Both the position numbers and the translations under genes were made by a program. From positions 190,407 through 254,406 of the forward strand of contig CALGIJ010000021.1 in NCBI GenBank assembly GCA_937915545.1: a stretch of DNA of 64,000 bases, read 5' to 3'. The notes below the pieces were generated by a model, which worked only from the letters and a program-made list of their open reading frames with translations, was not told where the DNA came from and did no database searches. Source of the DNA: an uncultured Desulfobacterales bacterium (GTDB taxonomy: Bacteria; Desulfobacterota; Desulfobulbia; Desulfobulbales; Desulfocapsaceae). Below, piece after piece: positions 17,936 through 26,605 of this stretch; the first letter of the stretch is position 1, and each line of letters starts with the position of its first letter.

Positions 17936-18109
17936 TCCCCCTCGCCGATTCCGGCGATACCCACAGCCAGCTTGCGGAAAAAACCTTTGTCCCCTTCCTG
18001 GCCATAGGGTACCATACCTGTGCTTCGGCCACCGCGACTATTTCCGCAGCGGCTGCGGAACCTTTCCGCCCCGCCGGCCACGGGCATCGCCACGACAAGG
18101 AGGACAACA

Positions 18110-18448
18110 ATGAGCGACTGTATTTTCTGCAAGATCATCGCCGGGGAGATCCCCGCCAAGAAACTCTACGAAGACGACGAGGTGGTGGCCTTCTGGGACA
18201 TCGCCCCCCAGGCGCCGGTCCATTTCCTGGTCATTCCCAAGAAGCACCTCGCCGCCCCGGTCGATGTCGAGGAAGTCGACGACCGCGTCATCGGCAAGCT
18301 CATCCGCATCGGCGCAGGGCTGGCCAAGGAAAACGGCGTCGCCGACGGCTTCCGGGTCATCTTCAACAACGGCAAGAAGGCCGGCCAGGAAGTCTTCCAT
18401 ATCCACATGCACATCCTCGGAGGACGCGAGCGGCCCTGGCCGCTGTGA
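18110..18448 (+). CDS. hinT: HIT-family purine nucleoside phosphoramidase (HinT-like)
   Basis: A 112-residue histidine-triad protein. It begins CIFCKIIAGEIPAKKLYED, typical of the HINT branch, and ends with the triad HIHMH followed by ILGGR. The central histidine of the triad is the nucleophile that takes up AMP from phosphoramidates. The start is preceded by AAGGAGG. It is followed after 24 bases by rmuC and may share its transcript. Confidence 0.93.
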   Translation: MSDCIFCKIIAGEIPAKKLYEDDEVVAFWDIAPQAPVHFLVIPKKHLAAPVDVEEVDDRVIGKLIRIGAGLAKENGVADGFRVIFNNGKKAGQEVFHIHMHILGGRERPWPL

Positions 18449-18472
18449 TCCGCAACAAGGCCAGGAGAAGCC

Positions 18473-19792
18473 ATGAACGACCTCGCGGCGGGGCTTACCG
18501 CTCTCCTCCCGGCCACCCTGCCGCCGCTCCTCACCCTGCTCCTCCTCGGCGCCGTACCCCTGCTCGCCATCCTCGCCGCGGCTCTGGCCATCCTGCTCGT
18601 TCACGTCCGCGGCCAGCGGCGGCGCGCGGAGCGGGAGCTGCTGCTGGCCCAGCGGCGTTGCCGCGAGCAGGAGATCCGCGCCGCCAAGCTGATCACTCTG
18701 CTCAAAAACGACCGCAAGCATGGGGCCGAGAAGCTGCGCCTGCTCGAAGACGCCCGTGACGAAATCTCCCTGCGCTTTGCCAGGCTCGCCCAGCAGACCC
18801 TCGAAGAGAAGAGCATCCTGCTCAGCGATCTCAACCGCGACCGCATCGGCGCCATGCTCGAGCCGCTGCACCGCCAGCTCGCCCTCTTCAAGCAGGAGCT
18901 CAACGAACTGGCCAGGGAGGACAGCCGCGAACGCCAGTCCTTGAAGAGCGAGATCCTCCAGTTGCGCGACCTCAACCAGCTCCTCAACCGCGAGGCACAG
19001 AACCTCACCCGGGCTTTGAAAAGCGACAACAAGCTGCAGGGCAACTGGGGCGAGCTGGTGCTGAGCCGGGTGCTGGAGCGCTCCGGGCTGCGCCTCGGCC
19101 ACGAATACCACACCCAGGAAAGCTATCGTGACGACAGCCACCGCCTGCAGCGGCCGGATGTGGTCATCCACCTGCCAGAGGGCCGCGAGGTCATCGTCGA
19201 CGCCAAGGTCTCGCTGGTGGCCTGGGAGCGCCTGGTCAACTGCGAGGAGGAGAGCGAGCGGGCCGAGCAGCTGCGCCTTTTGACCCGCGCCATTCGCGAC
19301 CACGTCGCCGGGCTGGGAGGCAAGAATTACCCGAGGCTGGCGGGGCTGACCTCGCTCGATTTCGTCCTCATGTTCCTGCCCATCGAGGCGGCCTTCGCCT
19401 CCGTCGTCCAGGCCGACGAAAACCTCCTGGCCGACGCCCTGGCGGCGGGGGTGATCATCGTCACCCCGACCACCCTGCTGGCCACGCTGAAAACCATCGA
19501 GAACCTGTGGAAGTACGAGCGGCAGAACCGCAACGCCATAGAAATCGCCCGCCGCGCCGGGCAGATGCATGACAAGTTCTGCCTCTTCGCCCTCGAGCTG
19601 GAAAAACTCGGCAAGCAGCTGGCATCGTGCCAGGCCACCTACGATCTGACCATGGCCAGGCTCACCCAGGGACGCGGCAACCTCGTCAGTCAGGCGGAAC
19701 AGCTGCGCGAATTGGGGGTGCAGACGAAAAGAGAACTCCCGAGAACAATGAGCGACGCGTCTGAAGCGCACTCCTCGGTCAGCGCCGAATGA
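18473..19792 (+). CDS. rmuC: RmuC-family DNA recombination protein
   Basis: A 439-residue protein with an N-terminal membrane segment (about residues 15-44), a long charged coiled coil (about 50-180) and the conserved RmuC nuclease-like domain (about 180-400) with NLTRALKSDNKLQGNWGE and the DVVIHLPEGREVIVDAKVSL motif, where the acidic and Lys residues fit a PD-(D/E)XK-type core. RmuC limits inversion at short inverted repeats in E. coli. The extreme C-terminus is converged upon by the RelE-like toxin gene 17 bases later. Confidence 0.92.
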   Translation: MNDLAAGLTALLPATLPPLLTLLLLGAVPLLAILAAALAILLVHVRGQRRRAERELLLAQRRCREQEIRAAKLITLLKNDRKHGAEKLRLLEDARDEISLRFARLAQQTLEEKSILLSDLNRDRIGAMLEPLHRQLALFKQELNELAREDSRERQSLKSEILQLRDLNQLLNREAQNLTRALKSDNKLQGNWGELVLSRVLERSGLRLGHEYHTQESYRDDSHRLQRPDVVIHLPEGREVIVDAKVSLVAWERLVNCEEESERAEQLRLLTRAIRDHVAGLGGKNYPRLAGLTSLDFVLMFLPIEAAFASVVQADENLLADALAAGVIIVTPTTLLATLKTIENLWKYERQNRNAIEIARRAGQMHDKFCLFALELEKLGKQLASCQATYDLTMARLTQGRGNLVSQAEQLRELGVQTKRELPRTMSDASEAHSSVSAE

Positions 19793-19809
19793 AGCGGAAA
19801 GGGGAACAG

Positions 19810-20097
19810 TTATACTCTCTTGATGGCCGCCTTATAGATCGCATTTCTTTCTCTCTTGCCGACGGCAATAACCGCCACCACTACTTCTTCCTCGCGAACC
19901 TGATAGACCAAGCGAAAGCCGGCACGATTGAGTTTTATCTTGTAACAGTCTTTCATGCCGCTCAAACGAGCGCTTTCGATACAGGGATGCTCCAGCCGCT
20001 CCTTGAGCTTTTTCGCAAAGATCGCACGAATGGTAGTATCAAGATTGTCCCATTCCTTTTTCGCCTCCTCTTTGAAGACCAGCCTATAGATACTCAT
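19810..20097 (-). CDS. relE: RelE-family toxin (mRNA interferase)
   Basis: A 95-residue basic protein matching RelE/ParE toxins: it starts YRLVFKEEAKKEWDNLD, has the HPCIESARLSGMKDCYKIKL core and ends with VVAVIAVGKRERNAIYKAA. The conserved Lys/Arg residues (for example in the KLNRAGFRLVY stretch) suit ribosome-dependent mRNA cleavage as in RelE. It lies directly after its antitoxin gene with a 14-base overlap, which couples their translation. Confidence 0.9.
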   Translation of the reverse strand: MSIYRLVFKEEAKKEWDNLDTTIRAIFAKKLKERLEHPCIESARLSGMKDCYKIKLNRAGFRLVYQVREEEVVVAVIAVGKRERNAIYKAAIKRV

Positions 20098-20341
20098 CGA
20101 TATTCACTTCAACTTCCGGCTGGTCTTTGCGAGCCTCGACAAGAGCGGCCAACTCCATATCCTCGAGCTTGTCCATGAGCAGTTCGAAGGCCTTGGCGGG
20201 GACTGCATAGAAGACAGGTTCGTTGCGATTGAGTATGGCAACCGGGGCGCCATCTCCCTGCTGAACAACCGCCATAGGATTTTTCTTCAATGCCGATATG
20301 CCGGCGCTGACATCGGCGAGAATGGGATGGGTAAGAACCAT
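20084..20341 (-). CDS. RelB/Phd-type antitoxin
   Basis: An 85-residue acidic protein. The N-terminal part (VSAGISALKKNPMAVVQQGDGAPVAIL) has the Phd/YefM DNA-binding fold pattern and the C-terminal acidic tail (EARKDQPEVEVNIDEYL) fits the toxin-neutralising segment. It overlaps the toxin gene by 14 bases. A promoter with an overlapping inverted repeat lies upstream (20384-20423), consistent with autoregulation by the toxin-antitoxin complex. Confidence 0.88.
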   Translation of the reverse strand: MVLTHPILADVSAGISALKKNPMAVVQQGDGAPVAILNRNEPVFYAVPAKAFELLMDKLEDMELAALVEARKDQPEVEVNIDEYL

Positions 20342-20383
20342 CGCGAAACCTCATTCTTCTAAAGGAAATGTACAAGGCCTTTT

Positions 20384-20423
20384 ACAATAGTCCTATTATA
20401 GGTCGCTCACACCAACAGAGCAA
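20384..20423 (-). promoter_or_regulatory. Toxin-antitoxin promoter with overlapping operator
   Basis: On the minus strand a -35 TTGCTC (20418-20423) and a perfect -10 TATAAT (20395-20400) are spaced by 17 bases. An imperfect inverted repeat with 7-base arms and one mismatch (20384-20390 and 20393-20399, centre tc) overlaps the -10 box, where an autorepressing antitoxin would bind. The antitoxin start codon lies about 45 bases downstream. Confidence 0.5.
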
Positions 20424-20472
20424 GCCGAAAAGGGTCTTTTAAAAACACTTTTAAAAGCACTGTTCGAAGACT

Positions 20473-21111
20473 TCAGCCCTCCTCCGCCACACCCTTCCTG
20501 ACCACGAAGACCCCCTCGCCATTGACCGCAAAAAGCGGCACGAAGGGGAAGCGGTCGGGCGGGACCACCTCATCGGTGGTCGAGCGCATGACCACCTGGT
20601 GCCCCTCCCGGGTAATGACGAGAAGAACGGCATGGGACTCCCGGCGCCCGCTCTCGACGAGATAGCCGACCAGCAGCTGCATGCGCCCGGCTGGCCATCG
20701 CAGACGCATCAGGCTCGCCGCCTTGAGCAGGGCGATATCCTCGCAGTCCCCCCCTTCCTCGAGCACCACGTCGGGCTCGGCCCAATAGTCCTTTTTATGG
20801 TAGTGGGAGTAATCGTCGCGGTAAAGGACATCGCCATTGATAGTGGCGTTGAGGCGTCTCAGGCCCTCCAGTTCGTCGACAAAATGAATATCCTGCAACT
20901 GGCGCCGCCAGGTGGCGAGGGTGGCGTGGGGCGACTGCTCCAGATGCTGGCGATGCTGCTGGGCCCTCTTCAGCCAATCGCGCATTGACGCCATGATGCG
21001 CTCGTTCTCGATGCGGATCTCCTTGTAGTCATGATCGATCGAGGCAAAGCACTCCACCCATGGCAGCATGAACAGACACCAGAACACCATGCGAACAGAG
21101 AAACCCGTCAT
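20473..21111 (-). CDS. Bacterial transglutaminase-like cysteine protease (BTLCP/LapG-like)
   Basis: A 212-residue exported protein with a signal peptide or anchor (about residues 7-23). The catalytic triad of the LapG-like family is visible: Cys123 in GGDCEDIALLK, His160 in ESHAVLLVI and Asp180 in MRSTTDE. LapG cleaves large surface adhesins near their N-terminus in the periplasm, normally under control of LapD and c-di-GMP. No lapD-like gene is in the window; instead it is divergently paired with a gingipain-family peptidase gene, and a TpsB transporter with a large repeat protein lie downstream of that. A role in processing surface proteins is therefore likely, with the substrate open. Confidence 0.8.
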   Translation of the reverse strand: MTGFSVRMVFWCLFMLPWVECFASIDHDYKEIRIENERIMASMRDWLKRAQQHRQHLEQSPHATLATWRRQLQDIHFVDELEGLRRLNATINGDVLYRDDYSHYHKKDYWAEPDVVLEEGGDCEDIALLKAASLMRLRWPAGRMQLLVGYLVESGRRESHAVLLVITREGHQVVMRSTTDEVVPPDRFPFVPLFAVNGEGVFVVRKGVAEEG

Positions 21112-21257
21112 TCTTCGCCTACCTCACGAATGATTTTTTTACCTCTTGCCCCCTTGTGCATTCCCTTTCCACCTCGTAAGGTTGCAAAAGGCAATCGTTC
21201 TTACCTGAGTAGGGTTATCACTAGTACGTGCACTCGCAAGATTCCACCAAGACTGCC

Positions 21258-22934
21258 ATGACGATCAGCGCATTTTTGCCATCTTGCCGAAAGGTGAGCC
21301 TCTGCCTCATCATCGCCCTGCTGCTTGCCAGCTGCGTCACACCGACCCGGCAGCAGCGCGCGGCGACCGCCATGCCCAGCCTTTCCCAGGCAAACATTAC
21401 CGAAACCCGTAAAAGCGTCATCATCTATCCGGACGGCTTCGAAGACAGCGCCAAGGCGTTTGCCTTTCTGCACCGGGAGTTCAGCGGAGTCAAAGCACAT
21501 CTGGTTGCCCTGCGGGAAATCGCCGCGACCGAGATCCCCGGTTCGGAACTGCGCCGCATCCCTTATGCCGGCTGGGACAGCCAGCAACCGGAAAACCTCT
21601 CGATCAGGAACTACGATTTCCCTTTAGCCAAGAAAATCGTATTCTATCTCAGCGACTTACAAAAAAAGGAGCCTCTCCTCGCCGTGCTCCTGCTGGGCGA
21701 CGGTAGCCTTATCCCGCCAAGCTACTACTTTCACCTGCCCTTTCTTAAAGGAGTGCAGGTAGACGACCGACCCTACAATGAATGGATCGCCTCGGATTTC
21801 CTCTACGCCTCCCCGGACCTCGACCTCGACCTCGAATGGGCGGTAGGGCGGTTATCTGTCGACACCCCCGAGCAGGCCATGGCGGTGGCCGAGAAATACT
21901 ACCGCTGGAACATGGAGAAGCGCGGCCGCACTCCCGATCCCTTTATCTTCTTCTCAGGCAACATCAGAAAGGATCTGGTTTACAGCGGCGAGTTGCTCTA
22001 TCAGATGTTCGAAACCGAGAGAATCGTCGGTGAAGGCGCCAGGCACTACTTCCAGAGCGACGGGCGCTATACCATCGACCATCTGCGCCAGAGTTTCCGC
22101 GCCGATCCGGGGTCGATCCATTATATCTTCACCCACGGTTCGGGCGACGGTTTCGAAATCGATGGCGACTCTCTGCGATCCGAGGAACTAGCCGAAATGC
22201 CCTATAAGCCGGGCCTGCCGCTGGTGGTCTCCCCCTCCTGCCTCGACGGCGGCTTTGATTACGATCTGATCGACGTGCCCCACGACATGGATGGATACTC
22301 CATCGGCGAGGCCATTCTCCGCTCCGAGGGCGCCGGTATCGGCTATCTCGGCTCGTCCCGGATCAGTCTCGGCCAGTTCCACTACAGCATGAACGACGGA
22401 GTGGTCGACGCCGAGGGGATTTTTTATCGCTATATGCCGGGGCTGATCAACGACTTCCTGCGCGCCTGGCATGGCGGCACCCATCGCCTCGCCGATGCCT
22501 ATGTCGAGGCACACCAGCGCTACCGCCAGCGTTTTGCCAGGTTCGATACCCAGGATCTGGCCACCTTCGTCGAACTCAACCTGCTCGCCGATCCACTTCT
22601 CGAACTTGGCGAGCCGAAGAAAAGTCCCACACCTCCAGGATTCGCGCACCTCGTGCTGACCAGCCCGCACCTGGTCAAGCAGCGCCAGCCCTATGTGCCG
22701 CCCGAGAAACCGACCACGTTTGTCCTGCACGCCGGCAGCCCGCACCCTAGCGTCAAAGCCAGCGTGGTCGCCGCCCGCTCCGGCGACATCGTCAAAAACA
22801 ACACCGTGGTAACACCAAATACGCCGCTGGTGGTGACTCCGCAGGAGAAGACCTCCTACCTGATTCGTCTCGATTTTCCCGATAACAGCATCGATTGGCA
22901 GTTTTTTCACGCGGGCAGTGAGCATGAGTTTTGA
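21258..22934 (+). CDS. Gingipain-family (peptidase C25) lipoprotein
   Basis: A 558-residue protein with a lipoprotein signal (lipobox LLAS followed by Cys26) and a C25 caspase-like peptidase fold. Diagnostic parts are LLLGDGSLIPP (about 145-154), SDFLYASPDLDLDLEWAVGR (179-198), the catalytic His293 in FTHGSGDGFE, Cys328 in SPSCLDGGFD and the later IGYLGSSRIS strand, in the same order as in gingipains. About 120 further residues form a beta-rich C-terminal domain. It lacks the Por-secretion tail of Bacteroidota gingipains; lipid anchoring should place it in the outer or inner membrane. An in-frame GTG 30 bases upstream is an alternative start; neither has a clear ribosome-binding site. Confidence 0.8.
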   Translation: MTISAFLPSCRKVSLCLIIALLLASCVTPTRQQRAATAMPSLSQANITETRKSVIIYPDGFEDSAKAFAFLHREFSGVKAHLVALREIAATEIPGSELRRIPYAGWDSQQPENLSIRNYDFPLAKKIVFYLSDLQKKEPLLAVLLLGDGSLIPPSYYFHLPFLKGVQVDDRPYNEWIASDFLYASPDLDLDLEWAVGRLSVDTPEQAMAVAEKYYRWNMEKRGRTPDPFIFFSGNIRKDLVYSGELLYQMFETERIVGEGARHYFQSDGRYTIDHLRQSFRADPGSIHYIFTHGSGDGFEIDGDSLRSEELAEMPYKPGLPLVVSPSCLDGGFDYDLIDVPHDMDGYSIGEAILRSEGAGIGYLGSSRISLGQFHYSMNDGVVDAEGIFYRYMPGLINDFLRAWHGGTHRLADAYVEAHQRYRQRFARFDTQDLATFVELNLLADPLLELGEPKKSPTPPGFAHLVLTSPHLVKQRQPYVPPEKPTTFVLHAGSPHPSVKASVVAARSGDIVKNNTVVTPNTPLVVTPQEKTSYLIRLDFPDNSIDWQFFHAGSEHEF

Positions 22935-23023
22935 CAACAGCATGACACGACACCTCATTACTACTGTACCTTACAACATCATGACCATTCCCGCGCCATG
23001 CCAAGAGCGGCCCCCTCGCCCTG

Positions 23024-24555
23024 GTGGATTCGTCGTCGCGGCAGGGGAAAGCGGCAGCTCCGCCGCCTCTTTTTCAAAATATCCCGACGGAGCAACAACG
23101 CATCGCCGCCCATCTCGAAGACGCCGAACTCCAGCTGACGGCCGCCAGAAAAGCCCTGGTAACCCCCAGGAGTAGCAGCACAGCGGCGATGTGCAGGCGC
23201 TCAAGGAACGCATCAACCCGCTCCAGGAAAGAATCCAAATTGCCCGACGCCACCTCGATATCCTCGCCCAGGTCCCGGTCATCAGGGACGAAAAGCGACA
23301 ACTCCAGGAGGAGTTCACCACCTGGATCGAAACGTCTTGCTGATCGATGAAGTGTTCAAAGCAAGAGACGAGGCCCTTGGCGAGCAGTTGGAGCAGGCTC
23401 ATATCGATCTCGCCCACAACGAGATAGACAACTTCCACGTCGAAGAGCAATTCGACGTCTCCGCCATGGCCGGACCCCGCCAGGCCCTGATGGAGGCCCT
23501 GGGCCTGTGCAGCCGACAGCTGGCGCTCACCAAGCGCAGCGTTCTGGACCTCCAGGATTCCGTGCTGCTCTGGCAACACATGGTCAAGGGCAGGATCGGC
23601 GCCATGGACCTCTCCGAACAGGCGCAGGGATGGAAAAACCTCCTCAAGGGCTACCTGCAACGCCTGTGGGCCTTCGAATTGCTCTCCGTCGAGGACACCA
23701 TCGTCGTCGACGGCGCTTCCGTCCTCGAGAAAAGACCGGTCACCTTCGGCAAAATGATACAGGCCCTGCTCATTTTGTTCTTCGGTCTGCTGGTCGCCTC
23801 GCTCATGGCCAGACTGATCAGCCGCCTGGTCTTCCCCTTCTCGACGATTCATGAACAACGACGCCACTTGATCCAGAAACTGCTCCGCGTTGTCATGGTC
23901 GTGGTGGTGGTCATCCTGGCCCTGGTCACGGTGAAAATCCCCCTGACCGTCTTCGCCTTTCTCGGCGGCGCCATTGCCATCGGCATCGGTTTTGGGGCCC
24001 AGAACCTGCTCAACAATTTCATCAGCGGGTTCATTCTCCTGGGAGAGAATCAGATCCGCGTCGGTGACCGCATCGAGATCGAGAACAACGAGGGCATCGT
24101 CAAAAGCATCGGCGACCGTTGCACCCGGGTGCGCCGCCTCGACGGCGTGGAAATCCTCATCCCCAACAGCCAGCTCCTTGAACGAAGCGTCACCAACATG
24201 ACCCTTTCCGACCGCCACATCCGCAAAAGCATCGCCATTGGGGTGGCCTACGGCTCACCAACCCGAAAGGTGCAGGAGCTGCTCCTGGAGATCGTCAAAT
24301 CCCACCACCCGGTGGTGGTCGATCCCGAGCCGGCCGTGGTGTTCGAAGATTTCGGTGACAACGCCTTGCTCTTCAACGCCTATTTCTGGCTCGACTTCGC
24401 CCCCCAAGAAAGACTTCCGGGCGATGATCAGCGAACTGCGGCACACCATCAGCAAACGCTTCGCCGAACTCGGTATCGTTATTGCCTACCCTCAGCGCGA
24501 TGTGCACCTCGACATTTCCCAACCCATTGCCGTCCACTGTTCCACAGCACCTTGA
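23024..24555 (+). pseudogene. Frameshifted MscS-family mechanosensitive channel gene
   Basis: The sequence encodes a KefA/YbiO-like MscS channel, but in pieces. Segments in frames 2, 1, 3 and 1 follow one another with breaks near 23165-23185, near 23337 and in a run of six Cs at 24400-24405. The longest piece (from 23337) has membrane helices and the pore helix GGAIAIGIGFGAQNLLNNF, then the beta domain with GDRIEIENNEGIVKSIG; the last piece restores the C-terminus (for example RFAELGIVIAYPQRDVHLDI). The N-terminal part is coiled-coil and lacks a signal peptide. Three breaks suggest real decay rather than a single read error. Confidence 0.75.
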
Positions 24556-24876
24556 AAGAGCGGCAGCCAGCCCCCGTTCCACCACCTCGACGCCACGCCA
24601 GGTGCCGGCCGCTCCGGCGACACGTCCAAAACAAGGCCCAAACAACAGCAAGTGAGCCGCAGAGCGTATTATTGGGAATCTCCCTGATCGATTGGCCAGG
24701 CTTTGACCGATCGCACGAGAAATCGGAAGTTTTTTCCCCGGGACTGCTTTCGAGCTTTGACAAGCTTTCTTGCAGTAGTAATCATTATCGAATACCTTTG
24801 ATCTCAATCGTTAAGAAAAATTACTTTACAGCGTTTTCCCCAAGCACCAGTGTCGACCTCTCCACAAAGGATGCCC
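24556..24876. other. Intergenic region with candidate tpsB promoter
   Basis: These 321 bases hold no supported gene and are AT-richer toward the right. A -35 TTGACA (24757-24762) with a 17-base spacer and a -10 AATCAT (24780-24785) lies about 92 bases upstream of the tpsB start and is the best promoter candidate. The left half looks like remains of a proline/arginine-coding GC-rich stretch after the decayed mscS gene. Confidence 0.4.
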
Positions 24877-26593
24877 ATGATGAAACGACCATATCGCCTG
24901 CTTGCCGCGGTTCTTTTGCTGTTCCCCGCAAACGTGCTCGCCGACGCCGGCTCCACCCTGCGTGAGTACAAAGACGCCTCCACCCTCACTCCCGAGAAGA
25001 AGCCTGCCGAGGTCATCAAGTACCAGGACGACGGCAAGGCGGTGGTAGCGGAACAGGCCGCCGCGCCACAACCGCTGGTCCACATCGAGAAGATCGCCGT
25101 GGTCGGCAACACCGTGCTCTCGCCGGAGGAATTGCATCAGGTGATGGCGCCCTATACCGGACGGCATCTCGACACCAAGGACATCCATGCGGCCGCGGAT
25201 AGCCTGATGAAGGCCATCCGCGCCAAGGGCCTGTTTATAGCCAAGGTGTATATCCTACCCCAGGATATTATCGACAAGACCGTAACCTTCAACATTGTCG
25301 AGGGCCACCTGGCTGAAGATGGCATCGTCCTGGGGCGCTCCAGCGAGCGCGTAGGTGATGAGCTGATCCGCAAGCAATTGGTGCACACCCTCAAGCCCGG
25401 GAGCGTCATCACCGCCGACAAATACGAGCGGGCCATCTACCTGACCAACGATCTGCCGGGCATCAAAGGCTCGGAGAACCTGATCTTTCCTGCCGAGAAG
25501 GTGGGGGAGGCCGGTTTCGAGACCATCCCTAGAGATAATAACCTGCTGACCGGCAATGCCTATTACGACAATTTCGGCAGCTACTCCACCGGAAGAAACC
25601 GATGGGGGGGCGACGCTGTCGGCCAACAGCCCCACCGGCCATGCCGAAAAGATCACCGCCGGGGCCAATATCAGCGACTACGGTACGTTTTTCGGCTACC
25701 TGGACAGCAGCATCCCCCTCTACCCCAACGGTCTCCGCGGCGGGGCATCCCTCGACTTCCTGGATTACCGCACCGAGGAGGAAAACGACCTCCGGGGCAA
25801 CGGTTTCGACGGTTCGCTCTACCTGTACTACCCGATCATCCGCTCCCGCCTGACCAATCTCTATTCCGAGCTGTACTACACCTACACCTCCCTGAAAGAT
25901 GAAAACGATCTCGAGACCATCACCGAGCGCACCGTCAACACCGGCAGCCTGCGGCTTCATGGCGACAAATCCGACGGCCTGCTGGGAGGAGGGGTCACCA
26001 CCGCCCGGGTGGAAGCCTATGTCGGCGATGTCAACCTCGATGACTACCAACCGTTCAAGGAATACGACGCCCAGTATGCCGACACCCAGGGCGGATTTTC
26101 CCGCGCCACCTGGAGCCTGACCCGCCTACAGCACCTCATCGGCAAGCTGCAGACCTATGTCGCCTTCAATGGCCAGATTGCCTCGAAAAACATGGATCCC
26201 TCGCAGTCCCTCGCCTTTGGCGGCCCCTTCGATTTCCCCGGATACCATGCCGGGGAAATATCGGGCGATGAAGGGTGGATGATCCATACCGATCTCCGCT
26301 ACACCTTCAACACCGTGCCATGGCAGGGAGCCTTGCAGCTTTCGGTCTTCTACGATTACGGCTCGCTCACCTCCCATACCGTGGCCATTGTCGATGGCTT
26401 TGCTGTTCCTGGCTCGAAAGACCGCACCTTCACCATGCAATCCGCTGGCTTTGGCTTCAGCCAGACCTGGGAGCATTTCACCCTGCAGGGGGTGCTCGGC
26501 TGGCAGCTTGACAATGAGATTCCCGACGAACTTCTCGATGACGGCGGCGACAACGATTTCCAGGGCTGGATACACCTGGTTTATTCTTTCTAA
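24877..26593 (+). CDS. TpsB-family (FhaC/ShlB) outer membrane transporter, broken by a one-base frameshift
   Basis: The gene codes for a two-partner-secretion transporter: signal peptide (about residues 1-22), a periplasmic POTRA region (about 75-150; HIEKIAVVGNTVLSPEELHQ) and a 16-strand barrel ending in Phe. The frame breaks in a run of seven Gs (25604-25610): with six Gs the product would be about 571 residues, a normal TpsB length, reading through GRNRWGATLSANSPTG. With seven Gs translation enters a wrong frame and stops at about 25902. A second start cannot rescue the POTRA part. It may be a sequencing error, a pseudogene or a phase-variable switch. The start follows AAAGG. The repeat-protein gene follows 12 bases later and is the likely cargo. 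Confidence 0.78.
25604..25610 (+). repeat. Poly-G tract at the tpsB frameshift
   Basis: Seven consecutive Gs. Six would keep the transporter in frame, so this tract is exactly where the two halves of the reading frame part. G-tracts of this length can slip in replication or be misread. Confidence 0.85.
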
Positions 26594-26605
26594 GAGGTAC
26601 ACCAC

